Shown piece by piece: positions 9,166 through 18,508 of a stretch of DNA of 64,000 nt. Source of the DNA: Anabaena cylindrica PCC 7122 (GTDB lineage Bacteria; Cyanobacteriota; Cyanobacteriia; Cyanobacteriales; Nostocaceae); assembly GCF_000317695.1 (NCBI RefSeq), contig NC_019771.1:124001-188000 (forward strand). The letters run 5' to 3'. How positions within the stretch are numbered: the first letter of the stretch is position 1; every line of letters begins with the position of its first letter. The translations under genes were made by a program, and so were the position numbers. The notes beneath the pieces are model-generated. The model was not told the origin of the DNA, made no database searches, and saw nothing but the letters and a program-made list of their open reading frames with translations.

Positions 9166-10137
9166 GTGAAACTGGCTTTTATTATTGATCCCATCCATCA
9201 ACTTGATCCATGCCATGATACAAGTGTTGCGCTCATGGAAGCAGCGCAAATACTAGGTCATGAGGTTTGGATAACTCAGGCTAACTTACTGAATGTTTTG
9301 GATAGCAAAGCTTGGGCTGTTCTACAGCAGGTAGAACTTGTACCAGTGGAATTGGTGGAAAAACGTTGGGTAGCGGCGAATCCCTGGTATCAGTTAAGTT
9401 CTAGCGTCTTAACTCCCTTGGAATCAATGGATGCTGTATTTATGCGGACAGATCCACCTGTTAACGATTCTTACCTCTATGCAACCTACATTTTGGATTA
9501 TATTGACCAAAATAAAACTTTGGTGATTAATAGTCCCAATGGTATCCGCAGTGCAAATGAAAAAATGTATGCGCTTCAGTTTACTGAGTGTATTCCTGAA
9601 ACAATTGTTAGTGCTGACAAGCAAGTTATTCGCCAATTTGTGGAAGCCAAGGGAGCAACAGTCCTGAAACCACTGGGAAATAAAGCTGGGGAGGGGATTT
9701 TATTTTTGCAATCAGGCGATCGCAATTTTAACTCTATTGTTGAACTTAGTACCCTCCAAGGTCGAGTACCAGTCATGGTGCAAAACTATTTACCAGCAGC
9801 TAAAGAAGGAGACAAACGGATCATATTGCTCAATGGTGAACCTATTGGGGCGCTCAACCGTCTTTCCAGTGGTAGTGATTTTCGCAATAATATGGCTACA
9901 GGCGGTACAGTAGCGCCAACTGAAATTACCCCCAGAGAGATGGAAATTTGCACCTTAGTAGCCGATAAACTACGTCAAGACGGCTTAATTTTTGTTGGTA
10001 TTGATGTAATTGGTGGCTACCTAACAGAAGTTAATGTCACTAGTCCGACAGGAATTCGGGAAATCGACCGTTTAGATGGTACGCTTCTGGGTCATCAGGT
10101 TATTCAATGGCTGGAAGAGTCACTGAAAATAAATTGA
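9166..10137 (+). CDS. gshB: Glutathione synthetase
   Basis: A 323-residue ATP-grasp enzyme that joins gamma-glutamylcysteine to glycine to make glutathione. The N-terminal substrate domain (LAFIIDPIHQLDP) is typical, followed by NSPNGIRSANEK, the glycine-rich ATP-grasp loop and the C-terminal metal-binding segment FVGIDVIGGYLTEVNVTSP. It starts with GTG at 9166, just after an AAAGG element. Operon partner of grxC. Confidence 0.96.
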   Translation: MKLAFIIDPIHQLDPCHDTSVALMEAAQILGHEVWITQANLLNVLDSKAWAVLQQVELVPVELVEKRWVAANPWYQLSSSVLTPLESMDAVFMRTDPPVNDSYLYATYILDYIDQNKTLVINSPNGIRSANEKMYALQFTECIPETIVSADKQVIRQFVEAKGATVLKPLGNKAGEGILFLQSGDRNFNSIVELSTLQGRVPVMVQNYLPAAKEGDKRIILLNGEPIGALNRLSSGSDFRNNMATGGTVAPTEITPREMEICTLVADKLRQDGLIFVGIDVIGGYLTEVNVTSPTGIREIDRLDGTLLGHQVIQWLEESLKIN

Positions 10138-10487
10138 CGCTTACAGGGTATTTTGATCGAAATTTGGGTTTTAAACCCCGTCCTCCTAGAACGGCTTTTC
10201 TTGGTCTTGAATATACATCTAAGAGAACTCCACAAAAAAGATAATCCAATCTTGTGGCACTGGTAGGATGCCCATCCTTGTATGATTAGCAAGATTTTCG
10301 TCCTGCACCACAAGAAATTTTGGGATATTTTTTTATTTGGAAGTCTTTAATAAAATTTGGGGTAGCAATTGAATTGCTTACCCCTACCCTAGTCAAATAA
10401 ACCCTAAAACTAACTAAGAAATTTTATACAGCACTTAGTTGGAACTGAGACTGCAAATTTAATCTAAAATTTCAAATTCACAATCAT
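10138..10487. other. Intergenic between convergent gshB and ftsZ
   Basis: A 350-base spacer where gshB and ftsZ converge. It contains small inverted repeats such as GGATGCCCATCC (about 10266-10277), but no clear terminator and no supported gene. The minus-strand frame at 10104-10313 overlaps gshB and is not convincing. Confidence 0.45.
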
Positions 10488-11774
10488 TTAATTCTTGGGT
10501 GGAGTCCTCCGTCTTTGCAGAAAATCAGGAATATCTAATGAGGGTTTTTCTTTTGGTTCGGGAGTTGGGGTTGGTTGATTAACAGTTGGTTGTGGTGCGG
10601 GTTTTCTGGAAGTTGTGGGAGGTACTACTCTAGCGTTAGCTACAGTTTGTTGTGCCGTGGCTTGGATTTCACCAGTAAACCCAGTGGCAATCACAGTAAT
10701 TCTCACTTCGCCTTGGAGTCTGTCATCAATTACTGCTCCAAAAATAATATTGGCGTTGGGATCAACCACTTCATAGATTGTTTCCGCAGCAGCATTGACT
10801 TCATGTAGGGTCAAGTCACTACCACCAGTGATATTGAAGACAACTCCTCTAGCTCCTTCAATAGAACATTCTAGCAATGGAGAAGAAATTGCTGCGATCG
10901 CAGCTTCTCTAGCTCTAGATTTGCCAGAACTAACACCAATCCCCATCAATGCCGATCCTGCATCTGCCATTACTGCCCGGACATCGGCAAAGTCAACGTT
11001 GACCAAACCGGGAATCGTAATGATATCAGAAATACCTTGTACCCCTTGACGCAATACATCATCTGCGTAGCGAAATGCTTCTTGTACAGGTGTTTGTTCA
11101 GGAATCACCTCCAACAGTTTGTTATTGGGGATAATTATCAGGGTATCCACCCGACTTTTTAATCCTTCTACCCCTTGCTCCGCTTGGCTGGTGCGTCTTC
11201 GTCCCTCAAACACAAATGGCCGGGTGACTACGCCCACCGTCAGAGCGCCCATTTCTTTAGCTATTTCGGCAACAATTGGGGCTGCACCTGTACCAGTTCC
11301 GCCCCCCATGCCGGCAGTGATAAATACTAAATCCGCACCTTCTAACGCCGTAGCAATCTCATCACGAGATTCTTCTGCCGCCTTTTGACCAATGGCAGGA
11401 TTACCCCCTGCACCTAAACCCCTTGTTAGCTTTTGTCCAATTTGCAACCGACTAGGAGCGCCGGCTAAGGTCAGAGCTTGGGCATCGGTATTAATTGACC
11501 AAAACTCCACCCCAGAGACATCAGACTCTATCATGCGGTTAACAGCATTGCCGCCGCCACCACCCACACCAATCACTTTAATATTGGCAACTCGGCCGGG
11601 AACAATTTCACCAATGCGGTTATTTTCCGTCATCTTCTTACTATCATGATTTTGTCCGAAGTTCAGCCCAGAGCTATTAAAGGGGTTGTTGGAGTTAACT
11701 GCTAAAGATAATCCTGGTTGTCCCATAGCTTGGGCATTTTTATAGGTAAATTCTTGGTTATTATCAAGTGTCAT
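10488..11774 (-). CDS. ftsZ: Cell division GTPase FtsZ
   Basis: The tubulin homologue that forms the division ring. It has 428 residues. After an N-terminal extension of about 60 polar residues, common in filamentous cyanobacteria, come KVIGVGGGGGNAVNRMI, the tubulin signature GGGTGTGAAP, and the T7 region with NVDFADVRAVM. A proline-rich linker leads to the C-terminal peptide IPDFLQRR, which binds SepF, FtsA or ZipN-type partners. ftsQ lies upstream on the same strand after about 1 kb. Confidence 0.97.
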   Translation of the reverse strand: MTLDNNQEFTYKNAQAMGQPGLSLAVNSNNPFNSSGLNFGQNHDSKKMTENNRIGEIVPGRVANIKVIGVGGGGGNAVNRMIESDVSGVEFWSINTDAQALTLAGAPSRLQIGQKLTRGLGAGGNPAIGQKAAEESRDEIATALEGADLVFITAGMGGGTGTGAAPIVAEIAKEMGALTVGVVTRPFVFEGRRRTSQAEQGVEGLKSRVDTLIIIPNNKLLEVIPEQTPVQEAFRYADDVLRQGVQGISDIITIPGLVNVDFADVRAVMADAGSALMGIGVSSGKSRAREAAIAAISSPLLECSIEGARGVVFNITGGSDLTLHEVNAAAETIYEVVDPNANIIFGAVIDDRLQGEVRITVIATGFTGEIQATAQQTVANARVVPPTTSRKPAPQPTVNQPTPTPEPKEKPSLDIPDFLQRRRTPPKN

Positions 11775-12816
11775 TGAATTTATGAGAGGTAGATAAACGA
11801 CTTTTTCCGGTGTTATTCACCTAAGAGTCAACTATGGTTTCATACTGCCACAATCTCTGGCAATGTTTTTATTGTTCTCACTGCTTCCAATTTAGTTTGG
11901 TTTGGAAGTGCGATAATTTAGCTATGGGAAAAGCTTTAAGCACAGGAGATTTACTAAAATCAGCAATGCCCATGAACAGCTTTCTCACAGGAGTACGCGA
12001 TGCTGCGTCCAGCGTAGCGATCGTGCAACTTATTTTTAGAGAAGTATAACTACATTGTCAGAAGATCAATCTATATAACTTGATCTAGAAATATTTTTCA
12101 ACTAAATCTGACAGGGCTAGTCATCTTTTCCCAGAGCAAGGTAATTCTTGCAAGCCTACACTAACCTGAATGTAGGTAAAGTGTAAGCAGTTGACTGCTA
12201 TGTTGCTGATTTTCGTCCCGGTATGTCCTTAGTCTGCTCAATATCCTCCCACTGTTTCTGCTAATATTTTTATTAGTAATCAATTTTACAACTTACGTTG
12301 CATCTTTCTTAGTTAATTACTAAATATTAGTGAAATGAATGTATATCTTTACCCCCATTACTAAATTAAAATACGTAAAAAAGCCATTATATCTGATTTT
12401 AGAGCTGATTTCCTAAAGATTATAAAGTAGTTGTTATACACCTTAGCAGAGTAAAAGCAACTCCACACTCAAAATTATCAACAGACCATAAGAGTTGTCA
12501 GGATACAAGAATAGGACAGATGATCTACATTAATCGAATGGTATCAATTGAGTATCTGTTACTCTTTAACGATTGTCTATCATTTACCCTGCTATTTTAA
12601 TCAAAATTTAATACCAATTTTTGTTTCGGTGGCGCGGACTGTGAAAATAACAAATATCTTTAGGGATAGAAAAGTAGTTGATTTCTAAATAGTATTTGCT
12701 CAATCAAACAGTCTAGTGCAGGATGGCGAAAATAATTATCCAGTGAAAAAAGTTTAAAAAGCTGACAAAACTTGCTTTCTTACCTCCTACCTTATGCCTC
12801 CTGGCACTAAAGCTAC
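11775..12816. other. Long intergenic region upstream of ftsZ
   Basis: About 1 kb between ftsQ and ftsZ. It must hold the ftsZ promoter(s), but no single element could be picked out. A small palindrome-rich patch lies at about 11996-12022 (GCGATGCTGCGTCCAGCG type, a common Nostocales repeat). A 71-codon plus-strand frame at 11834-12049 has no family features and is probably chance. Confidence 0.45.
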
Positions 12817-13731
12817 TTAGGGATTTGAGAGATTAGTTTTCGGTTTTTGGTGCATTTGTACTAAGGGATAGTCAGGATTTTTGAGATCAATGTACGCTAT
12901 TTGTCCAGGATTGAATTTTGTAGGTAAATGCTGCATTTGGACAAGGACTTTGATTTTTTCAGATACTTGGGTATTGGGAAGACCGAAATGTACATTTCCT
13001 AGTTCTGTTTTCAAAATCAAATTTGTGGGATCTTGAAAATCAATTTCTGTTACCTTTACAGAACTTTGACTGATAGCTTGATAAAGTTGAGTCCAGTAGG
13101 AACGGTATTGTTCTGGTAAACCAATAACTTTGAGACTAGGCAATTTGCTAGTGGGATTAAGTGAAGTGTATTTTTCCAAAGGCATCCAAGCACCACTGGC
13201 ATCTAGTAAACCCACATCACCTTGTTGGCTATGGTTGCTATTTTGCAGACATGGTTGCGGTGTGATTTCGGCAGACTTTTCCGAAGTTCTAGACTGAGGA
13301 TCGCAACTGGTTGTTTTTTGTCCTGGGAAGGTGTAAGTCATTGCTACTGGCAATCTTTCCTGAATTTCGATCATCAATCCAGGAGGAAATAAACGACGGC
13401 TGACACTTGCTTGTGCAATAGCTGGTTGTTGCTTCAAAGTTGCGGCAATTGCAGATGGTTCAAGTCGCCATAAAGATTGGGGGTAGGATAGGGCTAAAAG
13501 TGACTGAATCTTCTGCTCCGACAATAATTGGTTGCCTGATGTCATAACTATTTGCGTGGGGGCTTTTAGCACCCACATCGGCTGGATTGTCATCCAGAGT
13601 AATCCACCTGCTAGACCACTAGCGGCTAATGTTCGCCAAATGGTTTGAATAATTTTCATCCGCCGCTGCCGACGTAATTTTTGACGGCGCTGGGCTAAAT
13701 CCCTACGGGAAACTGAGACTATACCGGCCAT
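12817..13731 (-). CDS. ftsQ: Cell division protein FtsQ/DivIB
   Basis: A 304-residue bitopic divisome protein. A very basic cytoplasmic N-terminus (RRQKLRRQRRMK) is followed by one transmembrane helix at about residues 32-50. The POTRA domain begins at PTQIVMTSGNQLLSEQKI, and the FtsQ/DivIB domain contains LLDASGAWMPL and LPSLKVIGLPE. In the cell it links early and late divisome components. It lies in the same orientation as ftsZ, in the usual cyanobacterial order. Confidence 0.9.
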   Translation of the reverse strand: MAGIVSVSRRDLAQRRQKLRRQRRMKIIQTIWRTLAASGLAGGLLWMTIQPMWVLKAPTQIVMTSGNQLLSEQKIQSLLALSYPQSLWRLEPSAIAATLKQQPAIAQASVSRRLFPPGLMIEIQERLPVAMTYTFPGQKTTSCDPQSRTSEKSAEITPQPCLQNSNHSQQGDVGLLDASGAWMPLEKYTSLNPTSKLPSLKVIGLPEQYRSYWTQLYQAISQSSVKVTEIDFQDPTNLILKTELGNVHFGLPNTQVSEKIKVLVQMQHLPTKFNPGQIAYIDLKNPDYPLVQMHQKPKTNLSNP

Positions 13732-13961
13732 TAAAACCCCTTTCTGGTTTCAGTCCAATTCGTTTAGATGCGATCGCCTGATCAACTTTGATTGAGAAAA
13801 TACATATGCTTCCTGGTAGGGGTACGCTTTAATCATGGCATCAACCCCAAGCATTCCCTTGAGAGTTGATTGTAGCCATAAGTTTAGTAACTTCTACCTC
13901 AAAACTGATTTTTAATTTGCCATTTCCAGGATTTATCCCAATTCAGCGTGTTCTCAGTGTT

Positions 13962-14270
13962 TTAAATCACAGAATTTTCCTCCTCAACTTTCACTAAAAA
14001 TGCTTGTAGTCGCATCCGTTCAATATAAGGCCAACCACCCTCTGACTCAATATCTTTGAGAAGTGAGTAAAGTCTTTGGCGGTTATCAGGCAAACTATCT
14101 TGAAAAATTCCATCACGAATTTCTCGATGTAGCTTTTCTAACTGCCGCAGCAAAGCTAACAGTGCGGTAACATCTCCTTGACAAGCTTGGGCTGAATCTT
14201 TCACAGCAGCTGTGATCACCTGTAACTTCTCGGTAAGTTGCTCTGATTCAGAATTCTTATTGTTGCTCAT
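13962..14270 (-). CDS. Conserved hypothetical protein upstream of ftsQ
   Basis: A 102-residue soluble, largely helical protein (SEQLTEKLQVITAAVKDSAQ, then LLRQLEKLHREIRDGIFQ). The start was set at the ATG at 14270 because translation begins naturally with MSNNKNSESE. The frame also allows a start at 14303, but the extra 11 residues look non-coding. No enzyme or binding motif is seen. It sits 230 bases upstream of ftsQ on the same strand. I do not recognise a function. Confidence 0.65.
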   Translation of the reverse strand: MSNNKNSESEQLTEKLQVITAAVKDSAQACQGDVTALLALLRQLEKLHREIRDGIFQDSLPDNRQRLYSLLKDIESEGGWPYIERMRLQAFLVKVEEENSVI

Positions 14271-14682
14271 GCAAATCTCTCCATGCATACAGGGTAAACT
14301 CAAATTTACTCAAGATTTTGGGTTTTCTTTTGTTTATCGGTCTTAATTTAGTCAGCTGCCACTCTAGGCCGAAAGTGAAAGCCCTGCTTTGAAAGTTCTG
14401 GTCAGATTGTAGAATCAAGCGGGAAGCCGAGAAGCCACTTGGCTTTTAGATAGTGGAGGAACGGCGACACGAGGGATTTTAGATAGTTTCCGTCCAACGT
14501 GCCAAAGGGAAGCGATCGCTTCTAAAACAAAGCAATGAAGTGTAACACAGCCTCTACTGCAACTAAATGGGATCGATAAATTCTTATTTCCAATGAGAGT
14601 GCTTTGATTTTGAGTTAAAAAAAATCGTATGATCTGGCTGAGTTGACAACTTTAGATATTAATTTTCACATTGAGGTTGACC
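14271..14682. other. Divergent intergenic region upstream of psbO
   Basis: A 412-base region separating the minus-strand hypothetical gene from psbO. It includes a TTGACA hexamer at 14643-14648, about 35 bases before the psbO ATG, and one GCGATCGC site near 14514. No gene is seen. A promoter is certainly here, but its boxes cannot be fixed by eye. Confidence 0.4.
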
Positions 14683-15513
14683 ATGAGATATCGCGCTTTA
14701 ATTGTTGCATTCTTGGCTTTATGCCTAGGGCTAATCACTGCTTGTAGTGACGCTCCCTCCTCTAGCACCAGAGATTTACTCACTTACGAACAAATTCGAG
14801 GCACTGGCTTGGCGAACAAATGCCCCCAACTGGCAGAAACAAGTCGTGGTTCGATTCCCCTAGATACCAGCAAGTCCTACGCCCTCAAAGAACTATGCTT
14901 AGAACCAACTAGTTACTTTGTCAAAGAAGAACCTGCTAACAAACGACAAGAAGCCGAATTTGTACCTGGCAAATTGTTAACTAGATATACCTCCACCATT
15001 GACCAAGTACAAGGTGATATCAAAATCAACCCAGATAATAGTCTCACCTTTGTAGAAACAGATGGTCTTGACTTCCAAGCTATCACCGTCAAACTTCCTG
15101 GTGGTGAACTGGTTCCTTTCTTGTTTACAATCAAAAACTTGGTTGCACAAACACAACCTAATCTAACCAGTATCAACACTTCAACGGACTTTGAAGGCAC
15201 TTTCAAGGTTCCTTCCTATCGTGGTGCGGCTTTCCTAGATCCTAAAGGTCGTGGTGTCGTTTCTGGATATGATAATGCTGTCGCTCTCCCCGCCCAAGCG
15301 GATGATGATGATTTAACCCGCACTAACGTTAAACGTGCAGAAATCCTCAGTGGCAAAATTTCTTTACAAGTTTCCAAAATAGATAGTTCTAGTGGAGAAA
15401 TCGCTGGTACTTTCGTGAGTGAACAGCCCTCTGATACAGATTTAGGTGCTGGTGAACCCAAAGAAGTGAAGATTCGTGGTTTATTCTACGGTCGAGTTGA
15501 AAATCGCGGCTAA
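14683..15513 (+). CDS. psbO: Photosystem II manganese-stabilizing protein PsbO
   Basis: The extrinsic 33-kDa subunit that protects the oxygen-evolving Mn4CaO5 cluster on the lumenal side of photosystem II. It has 276 residues from the ATG at 14683. A TTG at 14671 is possible but adds only four residues. The N-terminus MRYRALIVAFLALCLGL is a signal peptide ending at LITAC. The mature part carries the PsbO hallmarks: LTYEQIRGTGLANKCP, the paired Cys (NKCP and LCLEP), and RGAAFLDPKGRG. Full length. It is followed by a strong terminator, so it is probably monocistronic. Confidence 0.98.
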   Translation: MRYRALIVAFLALCLGLITACSDAPSSSTRDLLTYEQIRGTGLANKCPQLAETSRGSIPLDTSKSYALKELCLEPTSYFVKEEPANKRQEAEFVPGKLLTRYTSTIDQVQGDIKINPDNSLTFVETDGLDFQAITVKLPGGELVPFLFTIKNLVAQTQPNLTSINTSTDFEGTFKVPSYRGAAFLDPKGRGVVSGYDNAVALPAQADDDDLTRTNVKRAEILSGKISLQVSKIDSSSGEIAGTFVSEQPSDTDLGAGEPKEVKIRGLFYGRVENRG

Positions 15514-15542
15514 ATTCTCTTGATTACAAGAGTTTATATTAT

Positions 15543-15590
15543 AAAAAACCCAATTGCCCTCCTTTTTTCAGGGGACAGTTGGGTTTTTTA
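15543..15590 (+). terminator. Rho-independent terminator of psbO
   Basis: AAAAAACCCAATTGCCCTCC pairs with GGGGACAGTTGGGTTTTTTA around a T-rich loop, 30 bases after the psbO stop. The stem is strong and ends in a run of six T residues. Confidence 0.9.
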
Positions 15591-16130
15591 ACGGAGACAG
15601 AGAACTTGCATCTACTCCCCAATACCTCTAGTTTCCTCAGTAAATCAACATAAATTAAATGAGATTGTTTAAAAATTCAATAAATTGAATGATATTTATT
15701 ACGTACTATTACATACAAATAACTTTTACTGATTGAGAATAATAATGCTGATTATGCCAGGATACTTATAAGTAAATATTATATTGCTTTTGTTAAATTA
15801 AGTACGATCTCGGTTTGACATTGAGGACAGAATTGTATATTTTGATTCTAAAGGTTAATTATTTAATACGATACACCACACACAAAATTCCATTGAAGAA
15901 TAACAAAAAACCAATTCAGCTATAAATCACACAAATCACAATAAATTTTCAACCCATCCCAGATATGACTGAATCGCCAAAAAATTGTTACTTCCGTGTC
16001 TTACCAGAAGATTATTGATCTGGACAGAGGGCGATATTATCCTGACTGCAGCCATCGCTAATGCAAAACGCTACAGCCATGTTTGAGAACGATTACTCAA
16101 CTTAAACCATTTATTGAATACCAATGTGCC
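15591..16130. other. Intergenic upstream of sigF
   Basis: An AT-rich 540-base spacer. Nothing beyond probable promoter DNA of the sigma factor gene was recognised. Confidence 0.4.
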
Positions 16131-16907
16131 ATGCCTACCACAGCCACGAACGAACTGAAACATGAAATTTCACAGTTGTTGAGAGAGTATCAGACATCTC
16201 CCTCAGAACGCCTTCGCAATCAACTAGTGAAACTAAATTTTGGACTAGTGAGAAAAGAAGCTCACTACTGGATCAATCAATGTCAAGAAAGCTATGACGA
16301 TTTGCTCCAGGTCGGCTGTTTGGGTTTAATTAGAGCTATTGAAAAATTTGAACTTTCTAAAGGAAACGCTTTTAGTTCTTACGCCATTCCGTATATTAGA
16401 GGGGAAATTCAACACTACCTTAGAGATAAAGGTGTGACTATGCGGATACCCCGACGGTGGTTGGCTCTACAACAGCAAGCAATTGGGGTTTCCCGTTCTC
16501 TACGCGAAAAATACAACCGCCAACCTACAGACGCGGAAGTAGCAGCAGGATTGGCAATTTCCCACAGCGAATGGCAAGAGATTAAATTAGCCTGGGTTAA
16601 TCGCTCTCCTTTAAGCCTAGATGTACCTGTGTTGGATGGAGAAGAGGGTGCTACTTGTTTAGGTGAATTAGTTCCAGATCCTCGTTACCGGAGTTTTCAA
16701 CTAGCCCAAGAAGACCAAATGCGTCTGCACCAAGCCCTAATACAGCTAGAAAACCGGACTCGCGAAGTTGTAGAGTGCGTATTTTTGCAAGATTTGACAC
16801 AGAAACAAGTTGCTGAACATTTAGGTATTAGTGTTGTTACTGTTTCCCGGAGAGTTAAAAAAGGGCTGGACTTGCTCAAACAACTCATGGGTACAGCAGA
16901 AGATTAA
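16131..16907 (+). CDS. sigF: Group 3 RNA polymerase sigma factor (SigF type)
   Basis: A 258-residue sigma-70 family factor. Region 2 shows ESYDDLLQVGCLGLIRAIEKF and FSSYAIPYIRGEI. Region 3 starts at RIPRRWLALQQQ. The region 4 helix-turn-helix is LTQKQVAEHLGISVVTVSRR. There is no region 1.1 and it is short, as in SigF/SigB-type alternative factors. The ATG at 16131 (MPTTATNELK) was chosen over a TTG at 16083. In Synechocystis SigF directs pilus and motility genes. The next gene here encodes an exported lipoprotein with a PilP/GspC-like tail, which would fit, but that link is inference. Confidence 0.87.
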   Translation: MPTTATNELKHEISQLLREYQTSPSERLRNQLVKLNFGLVRKEAHYWINQCQESYDDLLQVGCLGLIRAIEKFELSKGNAFSSYAIPYIRGEIQHYLRDKGVTMRIPRRWLALQQQAIGVSRSLREKYNRQPTDAEVAAGLAISHSEWQEIKLAWVNRSPLSLDVPVLDGEEGATCLGELVPDPRYRSFQLAQEDQMRLHQALIQLENRTREVVECVFLQDLTQKQVAEHLGISVVTVSRRVKKGLDLLKQLMGTAED

Positions 16908-17072
16908 CTGCAAACAAGCTTAAACTGTGGATGTGCTGGAATGACCGTGTTAAAAACAACCCTCGAAATGTCAAAATGTAGGTTATAAAGAAACAGACTT
17001 CGCCTTTAAATGCAAATTTTAGGTGTGTCGATTTCCACAAGTAAACTTTCCTATAGCTTTCGAGAACAGCTA

Positions 17073-17936
17073 ATGGGTATAAAAACACAAATTACATCTG
17101 CGGGTATTTTAAGTTTAGCGATCGCTGGATGTACTATAGGCAGCACGCCTGAAGCTACTAACACTCCTAATCCCGCTAACCCCGCGCCAACTTCTGAAGC
17201 GACAGCGCCCAAACCACCAACAGATCCAGCCTTTATCAATCCGGTGGTGCCTCCCCGACCTGATCAAAATGCGATCGCTAATGGTGGTGGCATTATTCAA
17301 TCAACTCAAGTCCAACCACGTTTGCTGGAGATCCAAAAAGGGCGGACTGATCCCTTTTCCCAAATAGTCGCAAATCCAGCGGCTCAAATGCCTAGCAATT
17401 CAGTCCCAAAAGCAGTTCCTAAATTGCCTCCCTTACCCACTCCAATCAAACCACAAACAAATCAAAATAGAACTCCAGGGCAAACCAACAATCCAGCACA
17501 GGTAGGGCAACAGGGCAAGCCTAATGGCAAAATTGCTATTCAAACAAAGCCCAAACCTATATCAGCCCCAGTTCTGCCTAAGCTACAACCTCAAGTTATA
17601 GCCAAAGCGCCCATAGTACCTGTATTACCACCACAACCACAACCAGATTCCGCAAAAGCAGTTTTAGTAAGTGGTGTAGTTTTAATTGGTAAACAACCCC
17701 AGGCAATTATCAAAGTACCAGATGAACCAACCAGCCGTTATGTACAAAGTGGACAACGCTTGGCAAATGGTGTTTTGATTAAACGCATTGAAATGAACCG
17801 AGGTTCTGATCCCGTTGTTATTTTGGAACAATACGGTATTGAAGTAGCTAAATCAGTGGGAGAAAAACCTGCCAACGCTGATCCATCAAAGACTGCTGCT
17901 GCTGGCAATTCTATTTCGATGGTTACTCCACTTTAA
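17073..17936 (+). CDS. Proline-rich lipoprotein, PilP/GspC-like tail
   Basis: The protein has 287 residues from the ATG at 17073. The longer TTG frame from 17010 places 21 extra residues before a good signal peptide and was rejected. The lipobox is LAIAGC, so the protein is probably lipid-anchored. A roughly 150-residue Pro/Gln/Asn-rich linker follows. A C-terminal domain at about 190-265 (SGVVLIGKQPQAIIKVPDE, then YVQSGQRLANGVLIKRIE) resembles the small beta domains of PilP and GspC, which join inner-membrane and secretin parts of pilus machines. Similarity is by eye only. Confidence 0.6.
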   Translation: MGIKTQITSAGILSLAIAGCTIGSTPEATNTPNPANPAPTSEATAPKPPTDPAFINPVVPPRPDQNAIANGGGIIQSTQVQPRLLEIQKGRTDPFSQIVANPAAQMPSNSVPKAVPKLPPLPTPIKPQTNQNRTPGQTNNPAQVGQQGKPNGKIAIQTKPKPISAPVLPKLQPQVIAKAPIVPVLPPQPQPDSAKAVLVSGVVLIGKQPQAIIKVPDEPTSRYVQSGQRLANGVLIKRIEMNRGSDPVVILEQYGIEVAKSVGEKPANADPSKTAAAGNSISMVTPL

Positions 17937-18007
17937 AATTTTGTGATAATCTAAACCCTGACGGTGAATTAAATGCGGTTGTCAATCTGAAAAACAGATT
18001 AGCTTAA

Positions 18008-18045
18008 CCGTGTTTCCCTCATTTGGGAATACCGTACACGGGTTT
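18008..18045 (+). terminator. Possible terminator after the lipoprotein gene
   Basis: CCGTGT (18008) can pair with ACACGG (18036-18041), with an inner CCCTCATTTGGG hairpin, followed by GTTTTG. The stem is short. Confidence 0.4.
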
Positions 18046-18102
18046 TGAAAAAACCAAAAATAAAATTTAATTACCGGATACTTCCGGTTTTATATTATTT
18101 TT

Positions 18103-18354
18103 ATGGAGCAGACTAACAAAAAAATTGAATTTGCTAATTTACCTTTAGCTGTATATCGAGAAATAGCAGCCCATTTGCGTCAAGTAGAAGGGGTGGAAGC
18201 AGATTTGATTTCCCAAACATCTTCAGAATTTGATTATAATCAAAGCCAAATTGCTGGCTTGTCTATTTCGTGGAAACCAAATACTAAAGATGAAAGAGTT
18301 AAGCAAATTTTGGCTTATTATCAAAACCTCTATGGTACTTCTTCTTTGTCATAG
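18103..18354 (+). CDS. Small conserved hypothetical protein
   Basis: An 83-residue soluble protein (FANLPLAVYREIAAHLRQVE). It has a short beta segment, ISWKP, and a C-terminal helix. No catalytic motif. Length, codon use and the clean terminator just after it support a real gene. It appears to be of a cyanobacterial family without known role. Confidence 0.7.
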   Translation: MEQTNKKIEFANLPLAVYREIAAHLRQVEGVEADLISQTSSEFDYNQSQIAGLSISWKPNTKDERVKQILAYYQNLYGTSSLS

Positions 18355-18385
18355 TATTAGCTAGGAATTTTAAATAATATTAATC

Positions 18386-18412
18386 GGGTGTTTCTCTGGA
18401 ACACCCTTTTTT
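18386..18412 (+). terminator. Rho-independent terminator
   Basis: GGGTGTT pairs with AACACCC around a 7-base loop, followed by six T residues. It lies 32 bases after the stop of the 83-residue gene. Confidence 0.88.
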
Positions 18413-18508
18413 AGTGTTGTAGTTACATTAGAACATTCTCTTTTCCGTAATCTTTTTTGTCTCACGCAGAGTCGCAGAGGCACGGAGAGGAGGAATTTTA
18501 TTGTAGGT

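Noticed and set aside
10575..11649. Four plus-strand frames of 77-89 codons
   Set aside because: All are antisense to ftsZ, with no recognisable protein features.
11834..12049. 71-codon frame upstream of ftsZ
   Set aside because: The end of the frame is made from an intergenic palindrome-type repeat, and there are no family features.
14850..14866. tRNA-like GGTTCGATTCC motif
   Set aside because: It is part of the psbO coding sequence, and no acceptor or anticodon stem can be drawn around it.
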